64,000 nt of DNA from Chrysopilus asiliformis. Taxonomy: Eukaryota > Arthropoda > Insecta > Diptera > Rhagionidae. Both the position numbers and the translations under genes were made by a program. Each line of letters starts with the position of its first letter. Position 1 is the stretch's first letter. The DNA lies in the NCBI GenBank assembly GCA_964034945.1, contig OZ035960.1, positions 28,507,487-28,571,486 of the forward strand, in the 5' to 3' direction. Of the stretch, positions 23,242-35,380 are shown in pieces. Under the pieces are notes generated by a model. The model was not told the origin of the DNA. It ran no database searches and worked only from the letters and a program-made list of their open reading frames with translations.

Positions 23242-23584
23242 AGACGCTGCGATGGTTTGTACAATCGTCGGGCCGATTTGCGGTCGCATGCGATAATTGT
23301 ATCGTGTGTGCGCACGAAATGACGGTTGGGCCCGATATCGCACGGTCGTACGTCGCTGAGCCAAAACCTGCCATCGCATGCGGCAGATTGTATCGTTTGT
23401 GGTCTGTCATGCGACAGTCGATACGATATTATTTCACAAGTGTCCTGTGTTGTTCGAGTGATATTTGCTAGTAAAAACTGATTGTTCGATCAAAATCGCA
23501 AGAAAATCGTATCGTGTGTGTGCTGTATCCAACCGTCGGCCCGATATCGGTCCAACACAAGTCGGTACGACCATCGCAGCGTCT
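23242..23584. mobile_element. MITE with AGACGCTGCGATGG ends (343 bp)
   Basis: AGACGCTGCGATGGTTTGTAC-type and GTACGACCATCGCAGCGTCT-type ends are inverted. The interior has paired segments such as gggcccgatatcg and cggcccgatatcgg. The right side abuts a family B fragment at caaaatccgattgg. It is GC-richer than its surroundings. No transposase. Confidence 0.7.
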
Positions 23585-23735
23585 CAAAATCCGATTGGAA
23601 CAAATTTAAAAAAATCTTATTGGAAAGTTTGATTAAAGTGGAATTTTGGTACAACTGTTCAAATTTTGATACGAATATCACCATACGGGTTTTCAATAAT
23701 TGCCAGATTGGCAATTATAGCTTTTGTTATGTTTT
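23585..23735 (-). mobile_element. family B element, 5' end only
   Basis: The minus-strand text matches the start of the copies at 29545 and 46858: aattgccaatctggcaatta hairpin, aacccgtatggtgatattcg, and caataagattttttt-like text. The remainder of the element is missing. Confidence 0.75.
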
Positions 23736-23939
23736 AATTCACTCTTTAAACTTTCACTCTAATAATTCACTCTAATATTAAAAAATAAACTATCTTGAAA
23801 AAGAGTAAAAAAAACAAAATCGAAAATTTGAAATACCCGGGAGTAAAAAAAAATCCTTTAAAAAGAATAAGCAGTAAACTTAAAATTTGGGAAATCTATT
23901 TGTAATTGAATTTATATTGCTACTCACAGACATTTGTAG

Positions 23940-24041
23940 TTGGTCCCTACGCACAGCGATTTCAATTATTTCTCGGTTTTTTTGGCGAATAAAAATTAAT
24001 GCGAAAAACTTTAACCTGGCAACGACGGATATGCAAGCTAG
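23940..24041 (+). mobile_element. Helitron 3' end (CTAG family)
   Basis: The hairpin region aacctggcaacgacgg, then atatgcaag and CTAG (24038-24041) followed by T, matches the 3' ends at 39742 and 43438. The upstream part is only partly recognisable (gcgaaaaact); the 5' end was not seen. Confidence 0.6.
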
Positions 24042-24211
24042 TATAGATTTTATTAAATCTATTCATTGCCTGCCCTGCAAAATTGTCCTGCAAATGAAAT
24101 AGACGTGTTTGATTTACGAACAGAAATTATCTTGTTAGTAATACTAGCTAGAGCTCGTGAACATCTTCGCCTAGATTACTGCAAATAAATATCGAATGTG
24201 AAAGTATTAAC

Positions 24212-24823
24212 TAAAGACCAATTCAGACTAATGATTGCGATTACGCTTGAGCTTCCTCGACCAATGAGTTCAAAGCTTCGATGTCCCTGTCGTTGAAAGC
24301 TTTTTATTTATTTATTTATTTATAACTACAGTACAGATATAATCCAATAACACTGCAGCAAAAAACTAAAAGTGGTTTAAGATATTAAAATAATAATTTT
24401 TTAAGTTGTTTTTGAAAAGATTGCAGTGTTGAAGCGGGAAAAAAACCAAATTCATAAGTATCATGATTACGCTGTAACCTGAGAAGTGGAGAATGATAGT
24501 AAACGTTATGAGAAGCATAAGGAACATTAAAAACAATAGCATTTCTCGAGACGCGAGTAAGATTGCGGGGAGACAATGAATTTAACAGATCGGATGACAT
24601 AGTATGACCCATCACCAGTTTAAACAAAAAGCACTCATCCAAGTAAATTCTACGGACTTTCAGCGAAGGCAAATTTAAAATAGTTAGGCGATTTTCGTAA
24701 GACTCAAAAACCACTCCAAATCTTCGGCATAGGCCGCGTGTGAATGATAGGCCGCGTGTGCTTTGATCTCATTGGTCGGGGAGCTTCATTCGTAATCACA
24801 ATCGTTAGTCTGAATTGGGCTTA
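24212..24823. mobile_element. palindromic MITE split by a LINE fragment
   Basis: Outer parts 24212-24303 and about 24758-24823 match the intact copy at 16439-16589: ccaattcagactaatgattg at the left and gtctgaattgggcttaa at the right. Between gttgaaagct and gctttgatctcattgg a non-LTR retrotransposon fragment has been inserted. Confidence 0.75.
24301..24757 (-). mobile_element. 5'-truncated non-LTR retrotransposon, reverse transcriptase C-terminus
   Basis: The minus-strand frame of 109 codons (24714-24385) reads YENRLTILNLPSLKVRRIY, then FLFKLVMGH, then RNAIVFNVPYASHNVYY and SPLLRLQRNHD. This is typical of the C-terminal end of jockey/CR1-like reverse transcriptase ORFs in insects. The 3' tail is a (TAAA)n run (complement of 24301-24323). 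Truncation at the 5' end and a GCTTT overlap with the host MITE fit target-primed insertion. Confidence 0.75.
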
Positions 24824-27771
24824 ACGCTAAGGCAGTAGTAGAATGCATTCTGATTTCATTGAATTCTGCCATGCAAAAATCGGTTCTAATAATACCAAGT
24901 TTTTTAAATTCACAAAAATTTATGACTAGAAAAATGTGAAAATTCAGCAACAAATACAGAAAACCCTCGTAAAACATGGTAGTCTGATTCCTGGAAATTT
25001 GCGAAGGTTTACTATACTACACTTAAAATCTTAATAAGATCGATTTTTTTCTCCAGTATGATTTTATTAACTGAATAGAAAACCCTAAAATATTTATTCC
25101 GCATTCTCCACAGGTATAGTTAACCAGTTAAATGACTGGCGTTAAATGAACACATAAAATGAACGGAAAATAAAGTGAATTGTAGCAATCAACCATAAAC
25201 AAGAAATATCGTGCGAAATCCAAAAAGAAATAAATGTCGGTTTTTGTACGCGAAATTAGCTGGGATTTGTGTCTGTGTCATCGAATCGTCATTAATTAAG
25301 TTTGAAGTTTATCGTTTGCTGTTTATTCCCCAGTAATCTGGATTTTTTTTCACGTTTCTTTGCTGCTTGTGTTTGTATTTCTTCTCCTTCCCTCCTTAAG
25401 CTATACAGAAATTAAATTTGTCATTAAATAACGTCCCATCTGCTCATTGAATAACCCATTCGTCCCAGGAGTATCGCCTTTACGAACTGATTTGTGAGCC
25501 CTGCAGCAAATCTTCAGTTGAATGCCATAAATTTTGAACATCTAACCGTACAACGATGAATCTCACACCTCATTCAGGTTCAAGTCGAATGTCGATTTGT
25601 GTCCTTGTTCTCATCCAGAAAGTATGTCCTGTCGCACCTTATGCTACTGTAGACATTTTCCTTGCCAGTATATTGTACGTGAATGGGTTATGCTCCCCAC
25701 ATCATCGTAGAACACTGGATCTTCCTTGAGTTACACTCATTCGTTCAACGTGAAGTTCTCTCATACCTGACTTGCTACACTAGCTGTAGTCGATAAACTT
25801 TTTATTGGGTCTTCCAAGTTTAAGGATACTTGCTCTCACTTGTGTCCTGATTTCACCAAAAGGTATTTCACAATTTCGCCGCGTTGTCCTTTCACCCGTT
25901 CGTACACGTTGATTCGTTTGTTCGTTGGCTCGCTGTTTTTTTTTTACGATTTCTGATTTATGGCTGGAAGGACATTTCACAGAGCTAAGATGCGAATGAA
26001 ACCTAAAGAAGATGGACGGGTCTGGTCGGATCTCAGTGTCCCAGTATCCTTAAAGTTTATATCGGCCATCGGAGTTGGGAAAGCAACATCAGAAATATAG
26101 ATTTGGATAAATGTAAGAAAAGTGGAAGCAAAAAACAACCCAGGCTCGTCGTAGCGATAACCAAAACGCTTCGATAACTTTTTCATATGCTCCAGTGCTT
26201 AGAGTCTGAATTTGCTAGTCCATCCCTTGTCCTTGAGCCTTGAAGCTATTTGTGTTGGATCCCATCACCATCATTCGTTCAGGTTATTCGGAAATTTTTT
26301 TTTTCATTTCGATATTCCCATTTTTTCTGCTATTTTTTTTCGGTGTTGGGTTTTTTTTTCGCTTTGTTTGGCTGAAGGATATGCGAGTACCTACGAGTAA
26401 TGTATACATAGGATCAACGTGTGCACAGCCAACTCGCATATTCGTGGTAGGTACTATGCATATGTGTATAATACACAATTTGACTTCTCGCTACACATGA
26501 TATTTTCTGGGATATTTTGTCATGGTGGGTCCTATTTGATTTATTCTTCCTCATGTTGACTTGTTGACTTTTATAGATAGGTTGTTTCATCTTGTGTTGG
26601 GAATTCCATACGACCGTCAACAGAATAGATGCGTACCTAACCTACAGCGTTTTCGGTTTCTATAGCATAAAACATTATCAAGTACATTGACTGTTGGTAT
26701 ATCGTAACATACGAATATATATACGTAAATCGGATAGATGCAAACATATACATAGGTTGGTAGGTTTGGGAAATATCTTTCTGGTCTACAGATAACAGCT
26801 AGAGTTTTTGGGGATTTTCAGATATTCTATGTGCGGCTAATATCTGGTACTATACTTTCGATTCGCAGGACTCGAATCGGTTGTGCTTTATAGAATCGGA
26901 AAGGTTTACTCATAGGTTTACGTACGTTAGATTGTATTTTGCTTTTGTTGTTGTTGTTGTCGTTGTTGTTTTTTTTAAATACCAAGACCTGCCTCTTTTC
27001 CCGATGAATCTGATGCTTTTGTTATTTTTGTTCTTGTTGCTGTATTTGTTATTGTACTCGTATTCCTTATTTGCTGGACCGAACTTATAGCCAGCACCAA
27101 GATAAGGATGTTGGAGATTTATGGCCGCAATTTATTTCATTTTCTTAAATTTATTCTAAGGTAAAAGGCGAGTAGAATCTCTTAATGCCAGCCTGTCTGT
27201 TAATGCTGATGGTATAACTTTAATGTTTGTTGCCTATGGCTATACTAATATTGAGGCGTTAGTAGCCAAACATCAGGTAATGTTGTGAACAGATGCGCGA
27301 ACCAGTATTCTTAAATAAAGTCTGTAGAAATAGAAAACCAGAATACGAAATACTTTTTGTATTTCGAACATATTGAATGTGGCTGATATGGATACTAAAT
27401 GGTAAATCGCTAATAAATCTCTCAATATTGAATATAAAAAAAACTGTGAATTATTGAAACGGATAGGATTGGTTTAATAAATATATACCGAGATTTTATT
27501 TGAACTTAACATTAGTTCGTTGTTATCTAGAACTAATAACATTTTGATTGGCCACTTTTACTCGCAACAGCTTATATATTACACATTCTTTAAAAGAGTT
27601 ATTGGCTTCATATTTCTTGTGAAGGAAAGGGAAAACACGAATTGAATAGTACGATAATTATACCATCTATGTAGTGTGAAAAATCACGTAATGCATAGTA
27701 AATATGTCCGATGGCTATTCTCTTGGGCTTTGAAAACAGGAAATCGTTAAGGAACCCAATAGGAAACATAA
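24824..27771 (+). other. transporter intron, largely single-copy
   Basis: No exon recognised. Contains a (TTG)n run (26943-26970) and T-rich tracts that produce spurious hydrophobic frames (26212-26500, 26881-27090). No shared repeat with the rest of the window was noticed. Confidence 0.5.
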
Positions 27772-28571
27772 GAAATGCTACAATTGCCAGGAGCCAATCG
27801 TCAAATACTCTATATGATTATAGAGTATAATAGAGTACATTTAGTTATTTAAAAAAATGCATTTGTATAGGAGAGGGGGAATAGAGTACTCCGATTACCT
27901 TTTGATGTATGGATCGGTGATGTAAAATCATATTCTAGACAGATTTTACCTTTATAAATTTTTCAATACGACTCACCGTTTTCGAGAAAATAAAAAAAGC
28001 ATACAATTTGTATGGGGGAGGGTAGGAGGAGTGGTCCAACTAGATTTTGATAAATAGCTAAGTTGTGTAAAATTATATTCTAAACACATCTAAATTTTTC
28101 GATAAGATGCATCGTTTTCGAGAAAATAGAAAAAAAAACTATTCCATTTATATGGGAGAGAGGGGAAGCCTTAGTCCGATTGGATTTTGGTGTATGGATG
28201 AGTTATGTAAAATCCAATTCTTAACACATTCTACCTTCATAAACTTTTCAATATTGCCCACTGTTTTCGAGAAAATTTAAAAAAAAAAACTGTTTTGTTT
28301 GAATGGAGTAGGGAAGGAGAAATGGTCCAATTTTGCCCGTTCGAGAACTTAGCCTAGCCATTTACAAGAAACGTAATTATACAAAATATCAAGTCTCTAG
28401 CTCAATAATTTCGAAATTTGTGGTGTACAGAACGGACATACAGACAGACGAACGGACATTCGGAAATCAAAATCTTTTGTCATCCCAAACATCCTGGTGT
28501 AGTTCATTTTTGTTGCCGATGACTCGTTAGATTCTCTACAAACTACATGATATATCAGATAGAGTATAAAA
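27772..28571 (+). mobile_element. family A Helentron-like element, near complete
   Basis: The 5' block is agaaatgctacaattgccag, then ccaatcgtcaaatactctat and atgat. Four related modules follow, each with tatgggggag-type and gaaaggagtggtcc-type text and ttttcgagaaaat. Then come ctctagctcaata, a short GACA/GACG tract (28437-28460) and atcccaaacatcctggtgta. The end is catgatatatcagatagagt. The 5' TACTCTATATGAT is the complement of the 3' ATCA(T/G)ATAGAGTA, a subterminal inverted repeat as in Helentron/DINE-1 elements. Confidence 0.75.
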
Positions 28572-28595
28572 ATTTCAAGAACTTCTTGCAGAAGC

Positions 28596-29332
28596 CTGGG
28601 CACCAATCGTGTAACGGTATGCGTCTCCGTCTTTGAGCTGAGACGGCGACATCGACGCGACACGTTTTTCTAATCTTGTATCGCGACACTAAAAAGTTTG
28701 AACGTTCAATGGATTGAATTTCTTAAATCAATTATAGGTCATGCTAAATAAGGCTTTCCGAGTGCACAATACGGACCAATTTTGCTCACTGCAAATATCT
28801 TGCTACAGAAACGTCAAAATAAAAATGTTTGGATTAGCTGAAATTAATTTTATGTTAAGTTCACCAGAAAAAAGTGAATTACGAGTTGTTCGCAGGTTCT
28901 AAAGGGACATAAATGATCCGTTCCAGCTCATCTCAAAACCGTAATGTATAATTAATAGACTTTTTGCTTGAAATGAATAAAAATCAAATTCTCCCACAAA
29001 AGTTTTTTCTTTTTGTTGCCGAAGGCACCAGTGTCAAACGCGCTCCTCGCTAAGGCATTATTTTCATCCATGAACCTTTCCCACTGGTTTTCACTCGTTA
29101 TCTTCCTGAAATAATATAAATTTATTATAATTTAAATACAAAAACTTTTATTTACTTTGGTTCCTCCATTGTGAAATGACAGACGAAATGACACTGAGGG
29201 ACACCTCGAACTGTGTCGCTGAACGAAAAGACCCGTCGCTAGTATGCAACGACGCGTCGCCATATACGATTGCTTTTTTTTAATGAAAGACGCAATTTCG
29301 TGTCTGCGTCGCGTTACATGATTGATGCCCTG
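28596..29332. mobile_element. TIR element (737 bp), CAGGGCATCAATCATGTAACG ends
   Basis: The left end CTGGGCACCAATCGTGTAAC and right end GTTACATGATTGATGCCCTG are imperfect inverted repeats (about 16 of 20). Just inside, gacgcgacacg and gcgtcgcgttac repeats are also inverted. Two short segments, cgacatcgacgcgaca and gacgcgtcgcc, add internal symmetry. No transposase seen. Confidence 0.5.
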
Positions 29333-29544
29333 ATTTTAACGCTACTTATTCGTTTCCGAAAGAACCGTCTGAGAAGCACACGTGATATATCCAGTGAATT
29401 TTAATCGATTGATTGAAGTTCGAAATTAAATTTCTGTTAGCTTATGCGCATTGTGCCTTTTCCAAAACATTTAGCTTTTAAATGTCGTATGTAACGCTTT
29501 CAGAATTCAAATGACGGATGTAGGCATTTAGAGAACAAAACACA

Positions 29545-30268
29545 ACAAAAACTATAATTGCCAATCTGGCAATTATTGAAAACCCGTATGGAGATATAGC
29601 ATTGTTCGAAGTTTAAGTGAACGGCGAAGAGTTGTATCAAAATTCCACTTTGAAGTCAAACTTGTCAATAAGATTTTTTAAAATTTATTCCAATCGGATT
29701 TTGATGTATGTGAGTTTTATGTAGAAACATATCCTGAATAATTATTGTTCTTGAACTTTTTCTATAAGATGCACCGTTTTTGAGATATTTGCAAAAAACG
29801 TTTTCGATCATATGGATGGTACCCCCCCTAAGGGTCCATTTTTATCCATTAACGAACTTAGCCTTGCATTTTACGAAAAACGAATCTGCGTAAAATTTCA
29901 AGTCTCTAGCTCAATCAGTACGCCCGCAATCCGCGCTACAGACGGACAGACAGACGGACAGACAGACGGACAGACATACGGACAGACATACGGACAGACA
30001 TACGGACAGACGGACAGACGGACAGACAGACGGACAGACGGACGGACGGACAGACGGACGGACAGATGGACGGACAGACGGACGGACAGACGGACGGACA
30101 GACGGACGGACAGACGGACGGACAGACGGACGGACATGCAAAATTCAATTTTTTTATCATTCTAAACACACTGGTGTAATTCATTTTTGTGTGCGATGAC
30201 GGGATCTTGGCGTTACAAACGGTAAGGCAAATTTAATATACCCTTTGGTTTCACCATACGGGTATAAA
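29545..30268 (+). mobile_element. family B Helentron-like element, complete
   Basis: The start is aaaactataattgccaatct with hairpin AATTGCCAATCTGGCAATT, then acccgtatgg. The middle has ttaacgaacttagccttgca, ctctagctcaatc and about 200 bp of GACA/GACG/GGAC units. The end is accctttggtttcaccatac then gggtataaaa. CCCGTATGG near the 5' end is the complement of CCATACGGG near the 3' end. The frames read through the array are artefacts of its period. Confidence 0.8.
29940..30137. repeat. GACA/GACG/GGAC microsatellite, about 200 bp
   Basis: Tetranucleotide array with higher-order 8- and 12-bp patterns (acggacagac, acggacggac). It is the internal array of the family B element. Every tetranucleotide array of 12-bp pattern stays open in several frames, which explains five overlapping long frames here. 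Confidence 0.95.
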
Positions 30269-33104
30269 AAGTACGACATACGACATTTGAATTCTGAACA
30301 GCTCAATTTTAAATTTATGAGTTCGTACAATCGTTCGTAAAAATTTATGAATACGAACGATTGTACGATTGTACGAACTCAAAAATTTAAAATTAAGCGG
30401 ATAAATGTTAACTCTATATCGGGTCAAATATGAAGGAAATCGGGCCACTTTAAAAAAAGTTATAATGATTCAATTTACTCAAAACCTTAAAAAGATACAT
30501 ACGACACTTAAATTCTCAGGTGATGAGTCTATATTTTATTTTTGATAATTTTCGGGAGAATTTTTGTTTCTATCGAAACCATTTCTATTCAAGTACTAGA
30601 TTTCTTATGGCCACAATTGAATGATAGAATTAAATTAAATTTTAAATGGAAACATTGAGGAACTCATTACTTTAGCCTCTTCCACCTCCACCTAAATGTG
30701 TGACGTTTTTTATGGATTGATGAATTTAATTTAGCTGTCACCGACAACAAGCTTTATTCAAAATTTTCAGTCAATAAAGTATAATTGTTGTGTCATATAT
30801 TATATTACAGATTAAATATTTCTTTTCTTATAACAAACGAACACACTTACAATTTCTTACTTTTAATTTTCGTTCACTGCTGGAGCTACGCCAAACAAAT
30901 TGAATGAGATTAAATGTGCTGGTCTTTCGGCTTAGTTCGTTATTTTCCTATTTAATTATCCAATTTTGAATCTTGGCTTCTTATGCGGTTTTCCTACCAT
31001 GAGAAAATTTTCGAATAGAGAAAAAAAAATTGATTAGTTAATTGAAACGCTTACTTTATCAACCGCAAAATCATTCACAACATTCGTACCTCGCTTCATT
31101 TACCAATACCAGAGCAAAAATAACAAATGTCTGCAAAATTTGGTTAGTTAGTAGAGTAGAAATTTGCACGTAGAACAAATATCCGACCGATGCCAAAACC
31201 AGAAATGGACGATAAAACCGGATTGGGGGTGAATTTTTTATGGCAGTGGGATGCATGCAGACAGAGTTAGCCAAGTAAAAAAAAATGTCTAAAGCAATCT
31301 AACAATTCTACACATAATCAAACACCATGAAAAAAGATCGCTGACAGTGGAAAAGAAAATGCTGGGACAAGCCTTCGTTGCCAGCTCTGCTTTTAACGCT
31401 CGTTGTTAGAAAATGTTAGATATTTCTGGATGAATGGAATAGGATATTCTCATCCATATAAAGGCGTTATTCCACCAAAGAGAACTAATCTTGTCACAAA
31501 AACTAAAACAATTACGGGTCTTATTTGAACAAGTGAAAAAACACTAATACAGTTAGCATAGCTCACGTCCTAAAACTAGTCCTTGGGGAGTGACACGAAG
31601 GTGGACATATATTTATAACATTCAAGATAGTCATTCGGGTCCACATATATAAACTAGAAGCAAATAGAAATGTTACTATAGTATCTACGAAACGTAAATG
31701 AATAGATATTTAGGCTGGAAAACTGGCTGACATATATCCTTTTTTAAGTTAATGTATATCCGTGACAGAAGTGGTATATTCTGGATGTGGTATAAATGAT
31801 CAAGCAGAAGTGGTTAATGGTAAATGGAGAGGGGTTGGAAAGCCGGTGGCACATTCCCTCAGTGTCCATTGAATCAAGGAAAGTGATACTCAAACAAAAA
31901 GTACTACACATTCAATTAGACGAAGCCATCACAATAAGGACGTGTTAGGGTAAGTGATGTCCAAACTGAAAGGGATACGGATACGACAACTCGTTCCGCA
32001 GTAGCGCCATACATCAGACAGATCCTGAAAAATGTTTACACAGAGGTTTTTGTGAAAACTCCACAACTGACCACAAAACTAAGTTATGACAAGAGACAAC
32101 ACTTTTCTGATCCAATTTCAGTCCATGTTTAGGGTAATATCTTTAAAGAGGTAAAGAGTTTTATTTCGGGGGAAAAAGAGTTTTATTTGGGGGGTGTGGA
32201 TGTGATATGATACAACTACTCCAAACTTGGGCGTTTAATTTTGGATTGGGTTAGCTTGGCCAATTCAACCCCAACCTTAAATGAACAAGTATAGACGTTT
32301 ATTCAAAGTTTTTCATAGTCATTATCCAACCATCGACAACAATGAAGCTGATGAAACCTTAACCAATAAAAAGCCGACGATTTTAGTTTTTTCGGTGTTC
32401 TAGTTTTTCAGATAAAAGTGGCAAAATACTTAAAACTAAACCCTCATAAACTAAGACTGCGGAGGCATCCAATTAAATAACAGACAAATGTTTTTAATTA
32501 CGGGGATATAATAAAATGGGTGAGTTTGCATCTCAGGAATATATTGTCATGGATTTTGAGAGGGTTAGATGAAAAGTTCTTGGCCTGGTAACAAAAATTC
32601 CTTATGTGAAGTGAGTGCATGATCCTGGAGGGGGTTTCAAATTGTGAGGTCACAAATATCCCTAAATTTCAGATCATTGAAAAGCATTTAACAGTGCCTT
32701 TAATTTTACATAGGCGTTTACAAATATTTTTCGCAGGGATGCCAAAGCTTGTAGTTATGCGACAGAAATAATGATGTTACAAATTTTCCCACTCCACTGT
32801 GTGGTACTTTCTCCAATAGACAATATTCAAATTTAAGCTCAATCGCTCGACTCAGTTTTCTTTTTACATCTTTTAAAAGCATGCATTCTTTGAAAGAATT
32901 TGCCATTTATTTTTGTTTCTTTCGAATTTCTCGAACCCTACATTATAGTTAAAAAATTAGCAACGAAAATTAGTTGAAAATTTCTCTAAAAATGAAGTAA
33001 ATTCATTGTAAAATTACGTTTCAGTTGGTAAAAATACGCCAAAGACTCGTAATGTTTAGTTTTCCGCATTCTTGTCGTAAGTTTACACAAAATTGTTTCA
33101 ATAT
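30269..33104 (+). other. transporter intron, largely single-copy
   Basis: A hairpin lies at about 30313-30392 (gagttcgtacaatcgttcgt against acgaacgattgtacg and gtacgaactc). The rest shows no exon, no recognisable repeat and only short frames. Confidence 0.5.
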
Positions 33105-33180
33105 CCTATAATATAATGCGAGGAATGTCTGTCTGTCTGTCCGTCTGTCTGTCTGTCTGTCTGTCTGACTTTAAAAGATG
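33105..33180 (+). mobile_element. Helitron 5' end with GTCT microsatellite
   Basis: TCCTATAATATAATGCGAGG preceded by A matches the 5' terminus of the Helitron at 8241-8756 (minus). The (GTCT)n tract 33127-33172 follows directly. The 3' hairpin end was not found downstream, so the copy is partial or has a different body. Confidence 0.65.
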
Positions 33181-33435
33181 CTAAGGATCATCGTGGCTTT
33201 TATTTAAATAATTTGTTTTATAAAGAAGTCGTCCGCATCTCTTTCAATATTTATTTCTTGAATTCACCATCATCAATAGTTGTTTTTAATTAATGTGCTT
33301 TGTGTGCTACTCCTGCAACAAATTCTATGTCTTCCAAATGTTTTTTAATTCACATAAACTCTTTATTTCCATTTTATTTGAAATAAAAATAGTGAAGCGT
33401 GTAGTTCTTACGAAGCGTTATTAGGTTTTAGCACA
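33181..33435 (+). other. intron sequence, nothing recognised
   Basis: AT-rich, with no shared repeats seen. Confidence 0.4.
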
Positions 33436-33707
33436 CACTCAGAAAAATGAAGGCTAACTCGACGACCTACATACGGCGTAATTGGCCTCGGGCAGGCGCG
33501 CGTTCGCCTGCATGTGGGCATGTAAAACTGAGTTGACCTGTGGTCGGAGAAATTCTGAAATTAAACCACCAGCAGGTGAAGTAGGGCATTGGGAGCTGCA
33601 CGAGTTGACCTTAGATAGGTTAACTCTGACCGCTAGCGGGCTTACAGACACCTCTGTAAGGTCAGAGTTAACCTGACAAAAAGTTGACCTGGACATTTTT
33701 CTGAGTG
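33436..33707. mobile_element. 272-bp MITE, CACTCAGAAAAATG ends
   Basis: The ends CACTCAGAAAAATG and CATTTTTCTGAGTG are perfect 14-bp inverted repeats. A near-identical 272-bp copy lies in opposite orientation at 49475-49746, and a diverged 300-bp copy at 63012-63311. Open frames in both orientations are fortuitous. No convincing target duplication, so superfamily is open. Confidence 0.85.
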
Positions 33708-35034
33708 CAGACGCTTCAAAGCGTTCAATTGTCAAAGCGTGCTTGGTGCTCTGAAATGTTAAAGCTTACGAACGCGTTGACGCGCCATTGTGTTTTCGCT
33801 ATCAATCCTTTCAACAGTTTTAGTGTTCGCGGACAGCCGGATGGACGGACGTACGGATATAATTCTCTAATGGAGTATAAAAAATCGAATAAGCGAGACG
33901 AGAGGGGCGAGGTTTCAGAAATTCCAAAATATGCATGACGAATTTTATGGATAGCCCCCAAGCTCGAAAACCATTCAACCGATTGGACTAAATCTTTCGA
34001 GAATGCTTTTTGTGGACAGTGTTCAATGAAGAATGAAGAAAATTTTATGTCATTGCCATGATCGAAAACTTTTTACACCACCTTTGCAAAACCGCTTCTT
34101 CACACATGGCATTTTTTAATAACAGCATGCGTTGCATCGAATCTGTTTTAGCTAAATTGCAAACGTAAGCATATCCAATTGCGGTAAATTTGAAGGTAAA
34201 AAGTGATTTAAGCCAGAATACAGGAAAAAATCCTGTAGAAAACATTGGTGAATACAGGATATTTCCTAGGCTTCGATATATACTATATCCCCAAAATTAA
34301 ATGCTATCTGCCCCCTACACCCCCTTATGCAAATGTTCACAGTTTGCTCAGTTGTTGTTTACCGACCACAAACGAACAGAATGCCTCGCTCAGTTCAACT
34401 TGTCATGGGTGACCCTGTTTTTTTTCTCAAATAGAATAACGAGTGCATAAGAGATAAGGGGGTGGTATATAAATCAGACAGTAACGGACACATTGGGTGA
34501 CAGGCTTGTTGGCAGGAATAGAAAGGATTTGCATTTTTGTACAACTGGATCCGATTCATTCGCTTGTTATGCTGGATTGAAAATCTCGCTTTTTCACAAA
34601 ACAAACACAGGAATAAAAAAAATAAAATGATATTAAAAAAAATAAGCGAAACAAGAGAGTTCCATGCTTTGGATCTTTATAGAAAAAGAGTAAATAAATA
34701 ATAAATTATCCAGAAAAAAAAAATTAAAAAAAAATAAAATACTGGACGACGTTGAAAAACAAAGGACAGTAAAGGATCCTTTCTGTACATTTGTATTTAT
34801 GTCTCTGTTCATATATTGAGGATGGAAATTCGGTATTCATGTTATTTTAAAAATCAAATTTATCGTTGACAATGGATGTAGTCTAATAAATCCACTTTTG
34901 AATATTGGATAACAACATTGCCACGATTTTCTCTCATTCGATTCCGGGGGGGTTTTTTTTGGCAAATACTCATCAATTACTATTTTTGAATAACTGCGTT
35001 ACACAGTTTTACGTTTTCCTGTTTTTTTTTTCAC
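33708..35034 (+). other. transporter intron, mostly single-copy
   Basis: About 33830-33870 holds a trace of the microsatellite families (tgttcgcggacagccggatg, then acggacgtacgg). The remainder has only short frames without family resemblance. Confidence 0.4.
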
Positions 35035-35380
35035 TTTCTTATACGTAGCATAATAAAGTATTGTATTCATGGAAAATGTTGACCTCTTTATTTTGCCTAA
35101 AAAACGTTTCCCGAGCACTTCTGAGTCGATTGGAGCATTATTACAAAAATGTCTTTCGGTCTCTTAGTTTGTCTGTCTGTGTAAAAAATTTCTCAAAAAC
35201 TAATAGAGCTAGAGCCACTAAATTTCACAGGCCTGGAATGGAACAATCCTATCAACTTTTGGTCCGTTAATCCGTTAATCCGTTAACCGGAAATAATCCA
35301 AATGGCAGCTTTTAAAATTCGTAATTTCGTTTCTTTGTTATTTACTCCGAAACTACTTGTTTTCCACTAGTTTTATGTGT
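35035..35380 (+). mobile_element. family E microsatellite-bearing repeat
   Basis: ttcttatacgtagcataata, then aaagtattgtattcatgg, cccgagcacttctgagtcga, a very short GTCT tract near 35170, aatttctcaaaaactaatag, and ccgttaaccggaaataatcc. It agrees closely with 15300-15640. Confidence 0.75.

Noticed and set aside
29812..30184. Overlapping long frames with Arg-Thr-Asp or Ser-Val-Cys-Pro repeats
   Set aside because: They are translations of a GACA/GACG array whose period avoids stops in several frames.
33454..33735. Frames of 93 and 64 codons, also at 49486-49728
   Set aside because: Both strands are open across the 272-bp MITE; they simply repeat because the MITE repeats.
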